Assembly (NCBI GenBank): GCA_026260175.1
Contig: JAKCWW010000965.1
Location: 8,652-72,651 of the forward strand
Direction: 5' to 3'
From: Reticulitermes lucifugus
Lineage: Eukaryota > Arthropoda > Insecta > Blattodea > Rhinotermitidae
DNA: 64,000 bases
Below are positions 26,850 to 38,811 of the stretch, piece by piece; within the stretch, counting starts at the first letter, position 1; each line of letters begins with the position of its first letter. Below the pieces are notes generated by a model. The model was given only the letters and a program-made list of their open reading frames with translations, had not been told where the DNA came from and ran no database searches. A program made the position numbers and the translations under genes.

Positions 26850-28980
26850 AATATTAAGCCGCGCTTTCTTCCTCCCATATTCCTAAACACCATGATTCAT
26901 AAACATCGCACCATACCTCACTCGACGCTACATAAACAGCGTTATTGATACAGCGTCATTCAGTGGTTAAAGACTAAATCACCAGTGCGTGGATTACAAG
27001 CATCAAAAGCGCAAATGATAGGTTAGTAGTGAATCATCCCAAATCTACCTTTTTGGCCCTTTTCCAACGAAAATTCTAAAAGTGCTTCATCTACCTCCGC
27101 TTCATGTTCAGTCTAATCATATGTCTGCATTAAACGTCAGTGGCGCTCCAATCGCACAAGTTTGTGCGGCTCTCATGTGGTTGAAACGCGATGCAAGAAA
27201 TTAAAAATGACGAGCGGGGTGTAATGTTCATATGAAATTTTATAAAATTCTGTCAAATGGTTCAAAAGCTGAAAATAAAGACAAAAAACATAAGGATATA
27301 ATGGTGAACTCATAAGATGGCTCCGATCTTGGGAAGTAAAATACACTGAAAAAGAAAGATTTTTTCATACGTAATTTCATGCACCTGGTGTAAGCGACGG
27401 TAATATTACATCTGTACTGCCAAAATTATTCCTGTTGTTGTAATACGAAAGATGACACACCTTGTAAAATCGTCTACTTGCTAAAAACAAATGTGCTCTG
27501 CAAACTACTTGAAAGGTTGTGTCTCGTACTGTTTACACGTACATGTTCTTTTAGTCTTACATAAATCTGAACGTGGTCTCCATGTTTAATGTTTCCACAA
27601 CAGGTGGCCGATTTATCGAAACCCGGTGCAACGTACACAGGCCATGACAGTGCATTTACCTCAACACCAGTAAGCTTTGAAATCTCCCTAACAAAACGAT
27701 CCGTCTGTGAAGAGAACGGCTATGGATTGGAGTGCCTGATTTGGCTTTATGGCACATGGGTCTTTTTTTTTTGCCACTCTTGCCGGGGCAGCTAATGAAG
27801 AGAGGGCAGCACGAGTTAACTTATTTCTACTTATTGTTGATATTAGTTGGTGCCGCTTCACATCCATAAGTTCTTACACTTCATGATACGTTTCTAAGCA
27901 ATGTAATAACATCGCCTTCAGATTTTAAAATACCAACATGTAATCATATGATCTTTCCAGGTGGAAACAAATTCAAATCCTTCAGTGAAAGAAAATCTGC
28001 AATTTTCATAATAGGTCTTCCAAACTGTTCACATGTTGTAGTGAATTATCTTGCAAAGTAACATAATGGCTCCCTTATAGGCCACATTATAGGTCAGTAC
28101 AAATATTCAATTCATGTAGCTAGACAAATGACAGGTTATAAATTTATATTTTAGTTTCGTTAGAATATTTTATGTATACTGAATAGTTTTGTATATCTAA
28201 TGTACAAATTCTGAGGCTATGATATGATATTCTTACGATAACTTTCACAATTATATCCACTTGTTTCCCCATCCTTGACAATGAAGCAATCTTCCTACTG
28301 ACAGCTCTAGCAACCGAAGTTCCATTGCATCTACTTGCAATTCATAAAGATGATAGTTTAGAACATGTGGCCATTAGCATTTCGGCTACACCGTGTGAAA
28401 AGAAATATATAATTATTTTAATTCACAAAGCAAAAGCATTATAAATATAAATTAATTATTCCGGTAAGTGTAAAGACGAACTCTCCCTTCTACTTTATAA
28501 GAAATACAACCCAATGCCTCTTTAGGGTAATTCTAACCATGAATTCATTAGAGGCTTCCTACACATAGGAGACTTTCATGTATTCTAAAGAGTACGCCTA
28601 GTTAAAAAGTGCAAAAACTGCGAAACGTTATAAATATCGGTATTAAGAATTTAATTTCGTCACTAATTATACTGGGGTTGTACTGACAGCTTGCAGTGCA
28701 GTACACAAAGCTGAAGTACGTTACGTCTATAACCTTACTCTGCAGTAATCCCCAGAGCTTCGACTATAAGGCCTACCTTCTAGAACAAATTTCTTCAAAG
28801 TATTTATCACACACAGGCAGCAAGTTGATAAACTTATCCCTGAAAGAGAAAAGATTAATGACTCCATGGTTGTGGTCCTTAAAAGTTCAACAATTCGTCT
28901 TTGCTTCTTTAGAAAATGACCAAGTTTGTACACACTATCAGAGCGTTTCATGTTTGATATCCACCGAACGACGGAATGAG
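26850..28980. other. intergenic, no gene seen
   Basis: No recognised domain in any frame; longest is 95 codons at 28,696-28,983 plus, with a 74-codon frame opposite it. Nothing repetitive beyond AT runs. Confidence 0.5.
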
Positions 28981-29440
28981 TGAGTGACGGGGTTCTTCGC
29001 CGAGTGACACTGAGTTAATTAATGAGTGACTGGGTGGCTGACCGATAGTGGCAAGTGACTGACCGAGTAGCTGTGTGGAAGAATGAGTGGCACTCAGTGG
29101 CTTAGACTGATTGAGCGAGTAGCTGGGTGAAGAATGAGTGGCACTCTGTGGCTTAGTGTGATTGAGCGAGTAGCTGGGTGAAGAATGAGTGGCACTCAGT
29201 GGCTTAGAGTGATTGAGCGAGTAGCTGGGTGAAGAATGAGTGGCACTCTGTGGCTTAGCGTGATTGAGCGAGTAGCTGGGTGAAGAATGAGTGGCACTCA
29301 GTGGCTTAGAGTGATTGAGCGAGTAGCTGGGTGAAGAATGAGTGGCACTCTGTGGCCTAGAGTGACATCGAGTAGCTGGGTGGACGTAGGAGTGGCACTC
29401 AGTGGTTTAGAGTGACTGAGCGAGTTGTTCGAGCAGTGAA
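28980..29440. repeat. 51-bp minisatellite with 102-bp higher-order period
   Basis: Seven near-identical ~51-bp units run from about 29,085 to 29,435, each starting 'gagtggcactc', then 'agtgg' or 'tgtgg', 'cttag', 'gtgattgagcgag', 'tagctgggtgaag'. Units alternate strictly between 'actcagtgg' and 'actctgtgg', so the true repeat is a 102-bp dimer. The flanks (28,980-29,085) are related but diverged TGAG/TGAC words. Homogeneity suggests recent expansion. Confidence 0.92.
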
Positions 29441-29528
29441 ACTGACGACTGAAGTATTTTGGATTGTGACGCAGTGTATATAATTGCCGACGTTTCGGTG
29501 GACCCTGATGCCACTATTTTCAGGGAAG
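29428..29528 (-). repeat. dispersed hairpin-module repeat, copy 3
   Basis: The minus strand has CTGAAAATA, stem GTGG, loop, stem CCAC, then CGAAAC (29,492-29,523), and a translation like 'STETSAIIYTAS', matching copies 1, 2 and 5. It abuts the end of the 51-bp minisatellite. Confidence 0.6.
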
Positions 29529-29679
29529 TTTTCTGTACTGAAACTACAGGCAGCAAAATGTCTCTAATTACCTACATACTACCAGATGTCACATCCCACA
29601 AAACGGTAACTTTATAGTCAAGGCTGTGATAACTTCGAATCTCATGAAAGATATTGCGTTACTTAATGCACTGGTATAT

Positions 29680-29689
29680 GAGTGACTGA

Positions 29690-29720
<31 letters not shown>

Positions 29721-29900
29721 TGTGGGTGGTTCACTGAGTGACACTGAGTGGTTTATTGTTAGTGACTGACCGAGCTGCATGTTGAATGATGGGTGGGTGC
29801 GAAGGCGATTGAGTGGATGAGTGAGTGACGAATGGATGGATAAGAGACTGACGGAGTGGTTGCGTTGGTAAATGTGTAATAATGAAAGAGTTTTTTAGTA
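29680..29900. repeat. (GT)n microsatellite and degenerate TGAGTGAC array
   Basis: A GT run at about 29,691-29,717 sits in 'gtgactgagtg'-type degenerate repeats that continue to ~29,880. It is a continuation of the minisatellite-like DNA at 29.0 kb after the hairpin-module insertion. Confidence 0.75.
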
Positions 29901-30104
29901 GATACCTAGGAGAATGCCTGAGTGACTGACTGGCCTGTGACTTAATGGGTATTACATACCAATTTACATATTTTTGACAATAATTAAGTTTATACAAATT
30001 TATAATATGCTATGTAGATAAAAATTGGTCCCTAAATGTAATGTAAATTTTCTGCAGATTCAGTGTCCATACGTAGAGAATCACCTTATACGTTTTTTTT
30101 CTAT

Positions 30105-30586
30105 GGCTCGACAGCCCTATATGGGCCTGGGCCTCCTCGTTTCGTCGAGGTTNNNNNNNNNNNNNNNNNNNNNNNNNNNNNNNNNNNNNNNNNNNNNNNN
30201 NNNNNNNNNNNNNNNNNNNNNNNNNNNNNNNNNNNNNNNNNNNNNNNNNNNNNNNNNNNNNNNNNNNNNNNNNNNNNNNNNNNNNNNNNNNNNNNNNNNN
30301 NNNNNNNNNNNNNNNNNNNNNNNNNNNNNNNNNNNNNNNNNNNNNNNNNNNNNNNNNNNNNNNNNNNNNNNNNNNNNNNNNNNNNNNNNNNNNNNNNNNN
30401 NNNNNNNNNNNNNNNNNNNNNNNNNNNNNNNNNNNNNNNNNNNNNNNNNNNNNNNNNNNNNNNNNNNNNNNNNNNNNNNNNNNNNNNNNNNNNNNNNNNN
30501 NNNNNNNNNNNNNNNNNNNNGATCCTAGTAAGTGAGCGGCCGAAGACCCACGCCTTAGACCGCACGGCCACTGGGATCGGCACCTT
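30105..30586 (-). repeat. SINE family A copy interrupted by an assembly gap
   Basis: Left of the gap, 'cgacagccctatatgggcc' matches the 3' region of the minus-orientation SINE at 41.7 kb. Right of the gap, 'cacgccttagaccgcacgg' and 'ccactgggatcggca' match its 5' head. Together they account for about 115 of roughly 250 bases, so about 130 bases of SINE should lie in the gap. Confidence 0.8.
30153..30520. other. assembly gap (368 N)
   Basis: A run of N. Any translated frame crossing it is meaningless. It falls inside a SINE, as expected for a collapsed or unresolved repeat. Confidence 0.99.
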
Positions 30587-30719
30587 ATACATTACTAGCC
30601 TAAAATTCTTCATAACGGTGCACTGTAAATTCGTACCACTGTGTAACACGCGATATTTGTGCATGCTAACAACATTAATATTTCTACTTCACTTGCGTCT
30701 AAAAGTTATTTGTAAAGTT

Positions 30720-33680
30720 TAAAATTCTTAAAGTCTACAACATAAAAAGCTGTTACGAAATTGGATCATTAATTTACATGATAGACTATATTTCTTCTTA
30801 ATCAACAGTTGTTACAGATTTGGTCCCCTGACTAAAAATTGGTAAAGCATGAATTCTGAAAACGTGAATCTTATCAGAAAGTTGGTAAGATTCCTCAGGC
30901 AGAGAATTGGCACATCTCCAGGCCCCTTTGACCAACAAAGGGACACAATTACAAGAGTATACCCCCATCGGAATTCCAAGTTGAGAACCGAGTGTTCGAG
31001 GGTTTCACAGTACTAGGAGCCTTAAATATTGCAGATTATATAATTTCTATAAGCTTCATTACTTCCGTTTTCACTACACGCAGTTGTAGATATTTATCCG
31101 TCGGTACTCACAGGCGAAGTGTATTAGTGTTACCAGTACATTTTTATACTCCAATGGATGTAATGTAAATGTAGATTACGAGCCCCCTGAAGATGGCCTT
31201 GTAAAGGTTGAAATATATGTAGGGGTTAAAGAATAAAAAGTGAAAATATTGTGCATTTCGTTGGTGTGTAATTTGTGAATTTTTTAGGAGTTTAAATACG
31301 TGTACTAATTACATACCTCGAGGTAAATTTGTATTTAAAAACGCGGGAAATTTTCTTCTATGATTTCTTTTCGGCAAAGCGTTGTACCTAACACAAGGAC
31401 TTGTTCACTACTAAGAGGGGTTTAGTGGCTAGATATTAGCCTATGCGAAATGCGTTGTGTACCTTTCTTTTCAATCATTACACCACTCACGTCGAATAGT
31501 TAGCACTCCTATTTCGTATTCACGAGATCAAATTTCGAAACTCACTCTGGCGCCAAGCTGTTCTGACAAGTATTTTTCGTGATTTTGCACAGTTCCTCTA
31601 CTCTCGTTCCACGGATCTGCAAATGGACGCCCATAAAGTGGTTCGAGTTCATGTTGGGGAAACTCGCGGTTTCTGGCTCGGTGACGCAGAAGCGCCGCGT
31701 AGATATGCAACACATCCTATTACACTGTCAAGCTCATTGTCTAAACGCAGCACTTTAGGCTTTTACCCTGCTTTATGCTCGGCCCATTACACTGCCAAAA
31801 CGAGAGCCAAAATGCAGTTTAAAGCGTAAAGTGGTCATTGGTTAATATGCATTCTCACCACAGGAAAAAAAATAAAGTGAAACAAGTTCGAAACACTTTC
31901 TTAATAACACAAAATTTTCAGAACGTTTTACATAAAATCAGTCTGTTGCACATACAGATGGTAAGTTAGATGGGGTAGCCTAACTTCTCAATCACCCTGC
32001 AGTTTTACAACACTGATGCCGGATGGCAAACAGACAGTTCAACAGCTTCGTAATGAAGGTGATTATTACGCTTGCTACAGAAATGCAAGCGATATCTACA
32101 TTATATATTGAAAATTAAGACATCATTTAGAACTAATTTTCAGCAAAGAAATGCAATCCATCTTCCCGCCAGTCCTCGTCTAATTAGCCTGTCTCTGATC
32201 TTAACACTCCACGTGCGTCAAACATATTCGTAGAAGGTAATTGAAACTGTACGGAGAAATCTCGGTTCCAGTGAGTGCGACTAACTGGCTAATTAAATTG
32301 AAAGTTAAGTTGCTAATACCTCTACGTGTTCTAGCGGCACAGATAGTGACAGTGAACATGATGAATGAAGGGACAGCAAAGGAGAAAGGAAGGAAATTAA
32401 GATATAGAGAGTGCTGTGGCAGCAAAACACAAAGGAGAGTGGGGATTGGTAGGCTACAGCACTTGAATTGCAGGAGCATCTAGATACAGCGTACATACAC
32501 GTAACGTAAAAATTGTTCCAATAAATTGGCCCTGTGGCTTATGAGAGTGTCAACGTTTCAGAGAAATATTCTGCATCTCTCTCCAGGGTAAAAGTAAGCC
32601 GTGAAAACCCCAAACCTAATATACCTTTTCTTTACTATAGCCTAGCTTATTACAAAATCGATTCAGTTCTAATGAGTCACCACCAGTGTCACACGCCTAA
32701 TCAACAAGTAAATTATATTCGTTACATACATTACTTTAGTCGTGTGTTTTGAAATATATAGCTGGGACATGTGGTACGTATGGAATATATCATAATTGCT
32801 TAAAAAATTTGTAGAAAAATATAAAGGGAATAAATGAGGGCATACGTATAGCTGCTAATAATAATAATAATAATAATAATAACTGATAAAAGGACATAGT
32901 AAAGATCTGTACGATCAAAGGTTTAGAAATTCTCCCTGTCCGGACCGACAAGCATTTGGTACAACACCGAATTTTACCTTCAAACGTGTTACCTGTACAC
33001 GAGCGAAGCCCGACGGTCCTTATTCTAGTCCGAGTGAGACCTGATACGTTTACAGTCTGCCTTATCTTGCATCTAATACATGTCCTATTAATGCAGAAAT
33101 GTCAAACAACCTTGAATGAAGGATTTAACAATGTTATAAGAATACCTGTCGCATTTGGCCTTCGAAGAAGGAAGGTATATAGACACCCGAGGGAACAGCT
33201 ACGAAAATCCCAGAGAAAATCAGGACTGGGTTTATTTTCGGAGCCCGATTAAACACAGATTCCCCAAGTTAATTGTTTAACAATGTATCTCCACATTACG
33301 TGTACGCGCATGACCATCGTAACTCGCTGGTCGAATTGCAAGGCATACTAACGCCACAGATCTTGACGCTATGATTAATTTGCTGTGTCAGAACACAACA
33401 TAAAGGCAAATACGAACAATTTTCCTTTGCGAAAAAAATTGCCCAAAAAGACCGAAAATTTTGATTGGCATCTTTTGAACTAGGCCAAAACTCGAATATT
33501 ACTTGTTACCCGGCCCAGGCTCTTTCCCCGAGCCGGATCGAGCAGAGGCCCAACGACAAGGACCGGCCCCGTGCAGGCTTCTAGAACACAATAATGACAT
33601 TTACAGTTCCATTAAAAGTGTGATTTTTTGGACTAGATGAGATAAACTTAGGTTCTCAAAAGGACTTTGCTCTAGGGATT
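30720..33680. other. intergenic with minor repeats
   Basis: It contains the plus-strand hairpin module at 31,187-31,214 and a (TAA)n run at about 32,857-32,881. Frames up to 98 codons (32,956-33,252 plus) match nothing I recognise. A GC-rich patch at 33,510-33,590 ('ggcccaggctctttccccg') may be another repeat fragment of unknown family. Confidence 0.5.
31160..31275 (+). repeat. dispersed hairpin-module repeat (plus strand)
   Basis: CTGAAGAT, stem GGCCTT, loop gta, stem AAGGTT, then GAAATAT at 31,187-31,214. The downstream word GTGCATTTCGTTGGT is shared with the palindrome at 15.8 kb. Confidence 0.55.
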
Positions 33681-34239
33681 AAGTTATTATTGCGTATGCC
33701 AGCGGTGGCAACCTGTGGCCCTCGTCCCCTTTTTTGGCACCTCGCCACATCACTTGCGTTTGAGAGGCCCGCGGTTAAAAGCTTGAGCACTGTTGGCGTG
33801 TACTACATAATATAAATTTTACGAAACTTAAAAACCCAGTTTAATTTACATTGTGATGTCCTGGTCAAAATCGGTCACAGAATGTCATGTCACCTGGTAC
33901 TGTGAGCAATGGCAAGAAATCTGTTTATGTCAATAACCTGTCAATAACCTAAGAGCGACTTTGAGTGTAATGTCAACATAGGCCTACACAGCACACTACC
34001 TATGAGTTTTGAAGCCTCTTTAAGATACGACACACATTCTATAACGCTAAGGAACGTAAATTGTAATACCTGTTTCAACATCATGCCGCTGTTGACAGTT
34101 CCGATGAACCAAAATATGTCTGCAGGTCCGTTTGGCTAAATTTTGAGGCCCCTGAAGTAATTGATTTACGGCTTCATTACCCATCAATTACACTAAACTG
34201 CAGCTAAATTATTCATTCATAACACCAATGAATGCACGT

Positions 34240-34325
34240 TTGACACATAAAAACATACAGTCTTACATTGCTCCCACATGTTTCGGCGTCATTTACTCCA
34301 TCTTAAGGGAGATTTACACCAGAAT
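34240..34325 (-). repeat. dispersed hairpin-module repeat (minus strand)
   Basis: The minus strand reads CTTAAGAT, an imperfect stem (GGAGT / ACGCC), then GAAACATG (34,280-34,306). Confidence 0.45.
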
Positions 34326-34534
34326 CTGAAACTTACTAAAATATAATAGATTACAAAAGTAATTCGTATTATATTACAACATTCATGCAGCTAGTGTCAA
34401 AATTTAGGTTTCTTAACTCCTAATTGAGATAGTATAGACATTTTTTAAAAGTGTAATACATTAAAAATAGTAATACATTTACGGTGTGTGCATAATTAAA
34501 AAAAACAATGCTCTAGTTTATTATAACTATTATC

Positions 34535-34580
34535 ATCATCGTCATTATTATTATTATTATTGTTATTATTATTATTATTA
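34535..34580. repeat. (ATT)n microsatellite, imperfect
   Basis: Interrupted ATT/ATC trinucleotide repeats ending directly at the palindrome of 34.6 kb. Confidence 0.85.
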
Positions 34581-34663
34581 TTTATAGGATGAACTAACAT
34601 AAAACAAGGAAAGTCTCGGAACCTCCGAGACTTTCCTTTGTTTTATGTTAGTTCGTCCTATAA
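34581..34663. repeat. near-perfect palindrome, ~40-bp arms
   Basis: The left arm 'ttataggatgaactaacat...' and the right arm are inverted copies with about one substitution and one indel, separated by only ~3 bases (acc). The centre pairs tctcgga with tccgaga. As RNA it would form a long hairpin; as DNA, a cruciform. Confidence 0.9.
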
Positions 34664-34977
34664 AAATTGTCCTTCCGGCCGGTGTGCAACTGCCGAAAAT
34701 TCAGTTTGTAATAAACTGGATGTCTTCAGAAGGCAAATTGTCACACTTAGATGTGATATTATTTTACTACATTTTACAAGGTGTCCTTATTAATTATTTA
34801 AGTATTCTTTTATTTGTTTGTTTGTTTTGGTTGTGTTTGTTTCATTTGTGTCCTGTTCATGTAATTTGTTATTTGTGTTTTTATGTTGTGCTGCTTCTGT
34901 AATTGGCCATCAGGCTGTTGACTCGGCACATTAATAAACTAGAATTCAATTGAATTGAATTATTATTATTATTATTA
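34664..34977 (+). repeat. probable LINE 3' tail ending in (GAATT)/(ATT)n
   Basis: A T/G-rich, non-coding stretch ends 'ggccatcaggctgttgactc', 'ggcacattaataaa', then 'caattgaattgaatt' and ATT repeats. The layout (3' UTR, AATAAA, short simple-repeat tail) is that of a non-LTR retrotransposon 3' end. I recall similar 'ggccatcaggctgt' tails from insect LINEs but cannot name the clade. Confidence 0.5.
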
Positions 34978-35094
34978 ACTACAGGGGCTAGAATCCCAGA
35001 CAATCTTGACATCTCACACAGCCTATCATGAAATTCCCCACTGTTTATGTTGTTAGAAGCACTGAACATTATTCTAGGCCAGATGAATGCAAAG

Positions 35095-35216
35095 CGAGAA
35101 TTGAGACTCTCACAGCGGTATTGATGAAGATTCAAGTCTTCTGGGATACGGCGCTGTGTCGTTGGGTGAGTAGATTCCGACGTTTTAAAGGTTTGTATTG
35201 CCTTCATCTTCATGGG
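35095..35216 (-). repeat. dispersed hairpin-module repeat, copy 5
   Basis: The minus strand has TGAAGAT, stem AAGG, loop, stem CCTT, then AAAAC (35,182-35,213). Its translation runs TSESTHPTTQRRIPEDLN, matching the family pattern ETSVxxYxTTRRxIPED. Confidence 0.65.
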
Positions 35217-35589
35217 CTTGGTCTGTTTGACTCTGTAAAAATCTTGGTCGGAAAATCTGAGTCGAAATTAAAATAAATCTTATTCCGAACTCGGAACAAG
35301 TAACACTGAGTCGAAATCCTAAGTTGCCGCAATTAATGAACGTAAGTCGGAGGATAATAATGAAACTGAAAAGTTGACACTTAAATATTAGGCTACAAAA
35401 ACCCTAATTAAAACTTTGGCATTAAAGAGAGGGATACAGACAGGATGTAAATCTTCTGAGCCTAATCCTCATTTTCTGGAGCCACAGAATACACCAATTA
35501 ACTGGGGATGGCTTTTAATTTTGTCACCAGATTAGAGTAAGATTAACATGTCCTGCTTCAGCCATTTTCAGTTTCTTCGGAAATCGCCG

Positions 35590-35765
35590 AATATAGTGGT
35601 TGAGCAGATAACAGATCTGCCCAGTATTTGGAAGGGCATGGGTTCTAGTCTCGTCAAGCAGATCAGTAATCGTGACTGAGATCTTTGTGATCTTCCTTGT
35701 TACCGTGAGTAAAATGTGGGAATATTAGCTGAAATTAGGCAACAACCACTTCTTTCCACATCTTT
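35590..35765 (+). repeat. tRNA-derived SINE fragment
   Basis: A tRNA-like head 'atagtggttgagcagataac' (A-box-like) with a B-box-like GGGTTCTAGTCTC about 50 bases on, followed by an unrelated body. Diverged from families A and B. Confidence 0.45.
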
Positions 35766-36351
35766 TCTCTCTACCCACAAAAAAAATCCTACGACTGGAT
35801 CCTATGTATTCTAAGCTACTAACAGCGCCTTTAAATAAAAAACAGGTAAACAAATTCTTCCCAAATTACAAGGGACCGGGTGGCAGAAGCATATCTATCA
35901 ACAGCTTTTTCCACTGCGCCTGTAGCACCGCCAAACAAGACCAGGTGAACTTTTTAATTTTATCACCATGTGCATGTTTTCTATAGGAAATAATTAGCCG
36001 ACTTTAATTGCGTTTTAACAGGAGTCACATTTGAATTCCGCCTGAAGCTCTTCATCAACGCTTCGATTTTCTCTGCTATTTACCATGATGCCGTATCGAC
36101 CGCCAAATTGAATATCAGAGTAACTTCCACTGCTTTGCATCTTCTCAATATGCATTCAATCGGTACCAGTTCAGATCTGACTGTTGTTGCAGGAAGCTTA
36201 AAATTCTGTGGCTTACATCACTCCACAATCCTATATAATATACAAATGCCTTCTGTCTCTAGCTTCCTCCGTCCCTTGGTGGCTGGTTTTGTTGCCACGC
36301 ATTCAGTAACAATTTTAATAGCGCATAAATGGTTAGATCGCAAAAGTAGGG

Positions 36352-36607
36352 CAAAAGGTGAAGCAGGTACAGTAAAGTGAACCCTATAACAGGCGATGAA
36401 AGCCCAGAGGGGGAGTAGAGTTATAACTCTCCTCTTTCTTTAACTTCGGCACTAGATGGAGGTGGGTGATAAAGGCCACGCCCCGGCCGCTTTATCCCGG
36501 GAAAGAGACCCGGCAACCATTGCACAGGAGGTTGGGTGGGCCCCAGGGCCGGTCTGAACGGGTGCGGAAAATCTCGCCTCTACAGGGATTCGATCCCCGG
36601 ACCGTCC
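36352..36607 (-). repeat. SINE family B, near full length
   Basis: The same core as 25.0 kb ('cccagagggggagtag', 'ctagatggaggtgggtg', 'gccgctttatcccgggaa', 'gccccagggccgg'), continuing to a tRNA-like head read on the minus strand, with B box GGATCGAATCC near 36,590. The A-box end is diverged. Confidence 0.75.
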
Positions 36608-36609
36608 AA

Positions 36610-38030
36610 ATGTGACGCAGACAACTATAAATAAGATATTTTAAAGTTCTTATGACTTTCCCAATTTAGAGACATTTTGATTTTTAGATACTTACATGGT
36701 CCTACTGCATTGCGTGTAATGTTAATGAACTGTGAAGAAAACAGAAGGAAACAAATTCACATATTTATGGTTAAAACTGCCAATAACAGAGTTATGTTTG
36801 ATAGTGTTTGTTCTATTTCTGCTACAGGAGATAAACAAAGATATTATGTTATGTGTACAACAAATAAATATCAAGGCCAAAGAAAAATAAAAATCATTAA
36901 AGAATTATTTTGAAAAATGTAAGAGACTCTGTTAACTCTACCTCTACACTTCTTCTTTATACCGTGGTGAACAGAGTCAGAGAAGAATGTAAGAAAAGTT
37001 GAGTGAGTTGGTCTTATACTATCAGGACAGCGACTTATGGGCACCCGAAGAAAAGACCATTAATCCTGCTTATAAGGAAATGAGACAGGAGACAGCACAT
37101 TACCTCCATAGGTGATGACGTTAGGGGTTCTGCAGCATCGCTTGACTAGTCCAAAGATGAACTGAGATTCTGGAAGAAAGGGTTAATCTTTGCGGGCCAT
37201 ATATTATGACTACCACGGAAATTGCAATTAAAAACTGTGAGGAAAATCCCCGAAATATTACAGGTACAGACGCGATATTTTTTATTTTACAATTAGTGCT
37301 ACAGAATAAGGATAATCATAAAGTCAGCGAGCTTTTGAAGCACATAAGCGCTTTTTCTTTAAAGCTAATTTTTCTTACTTCACTCCACCTCACATGGAGA
37401 ATAAGAACACAGGCTGAGTGTGATTGAGAGGAGCATCGACAGGATTATAAAGAACTTCATAGTTTTTACACTGATCAAGAAATTGACCGACTATGAAATC
37501 CGAAGAATCAGTTCGGTACTAACACAATGCCGCAATAAACTGTCCGGAACCAGCCGATTACTGTCAACATCCTTACAAAATATTTATTTAAATTCCATTT
37601 AAATTTTACTCTCAAATCTAAGATATCTTCAAACTGTTCATGTATCTCTCATATCTTCCGTGTTACTACACATCCCACACGCCTCAACCTCAAATATTTA
37701 GCCGCCCTAACAATCTGAAACTACAGGAACTTCCCAGTGTAATTTTCTCATTTTCCTGCTGTTTCCCTTCTCTTAAATACGTAAAGACGCCGTCCATGTC
37801 ACTTTGTTCTGAAACGCCTTCAATCTATAGGCCTACGTATCCGTCATTACATAAATAGGTATAAACTAACTTAATTTAAAGATAAATACATAAAAATTCG
37901 GGTACACTCCAACCACATTTTATTTTCATTACTATTATTATTATTATTATTATTATTTCGAGACTGTCGGTTGCTCGCATTTTGTAGCGTTCAGTAAAAG
38001 AATGATTAGTGAATTATGAACTGGAAAGGA
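36610..38030. other. intergenic, no gene seen
   Basis: Short frames only, none recognised. An (ATT)n run lies at about 37,930-37,958. Confidence 0.5.
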
Positions 38031-38172
38031 TATGAAGGGAAGCAGTCGTGGCTTAGTGTAAACATCACCCCGGTATTTACCTAGATTGACTAAAGCCTGA
38101 GTTGGGATAGCCCAAATCTGGTCTAAGATTTGGACCCCAGACCTACCGAAAACCAAGAGGCATGCTAACCAC
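38030..38172 (-). repeat. tRNA-derived SINE fragment
   Basis: The minus strand begins 'agagtggttagcatgcctct' (A-box-like), with a B-box-like GGGGTCCAAATC about 40 bases later, then a body. Third SINE type or a diverged one. Confidence 0.45.
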
Positions 38173-38811
38173 TCTAAAGAAAAATTATAGCAGAATTCGG
38201 CATATTTTTGTTCTGAAGGAGATAACTACAAATATGAATGGTGCGCAATCCGTGTGAGTTAATCATGGAGTCTTAGCTCGTAAAAGTAACTTCATGACAA
38301 GTCTCCCCATGAATTTGATGGGAAATATGGGTATCAACACAAAAACAAGATTTTATTTATTCCCATTAAATTACATAAAACAGCAGGTATGGTGCTGTTG
38401 TATCTCTCAAAAGTACTCTATGTGTATGCTCTTTTAAGCAACACGAAATTCAAGCACATGCACCAGTTTTTATACGTAAATATGGCACAACAAATGGACA
38501 TTATTATACAAGCCGATTTTAAAGGCTCTTATCTTACGTATCTAAACTGCTTTAGGTGCATAAATTACTTTTCAAAGCATTCGTACGCCTACTGTTATTA
38601 GGTCTACAAATTTCAGTGTTGACAATGCCTTGATACCTAATTTATGCACAGTCTATTTCTTCTGAAAATGGTTTTCGGAAAATACTTTAATAAATTTCAA
38701 CATACAGAAATCTTTCAGACATAAAAATACAGATACTCAGAGTCATTCCATCAACAAAACTTCAGGGCAAGAAAGCACCTTATGTGGAACTAATGAAGCA
38801 CCGCCACGTGT

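Noticed and set aside
30025-30722. Long open frames of 167-219 codons
   Set aside because: They are open only because they cross the 368-N gap.
33700-34170. Possible hAT element starting 'cagcggtggcaacctgtggc'
   Set aside because: The left end looks like a hAT-type terminus, but no matching right end or target duplication could be placed.
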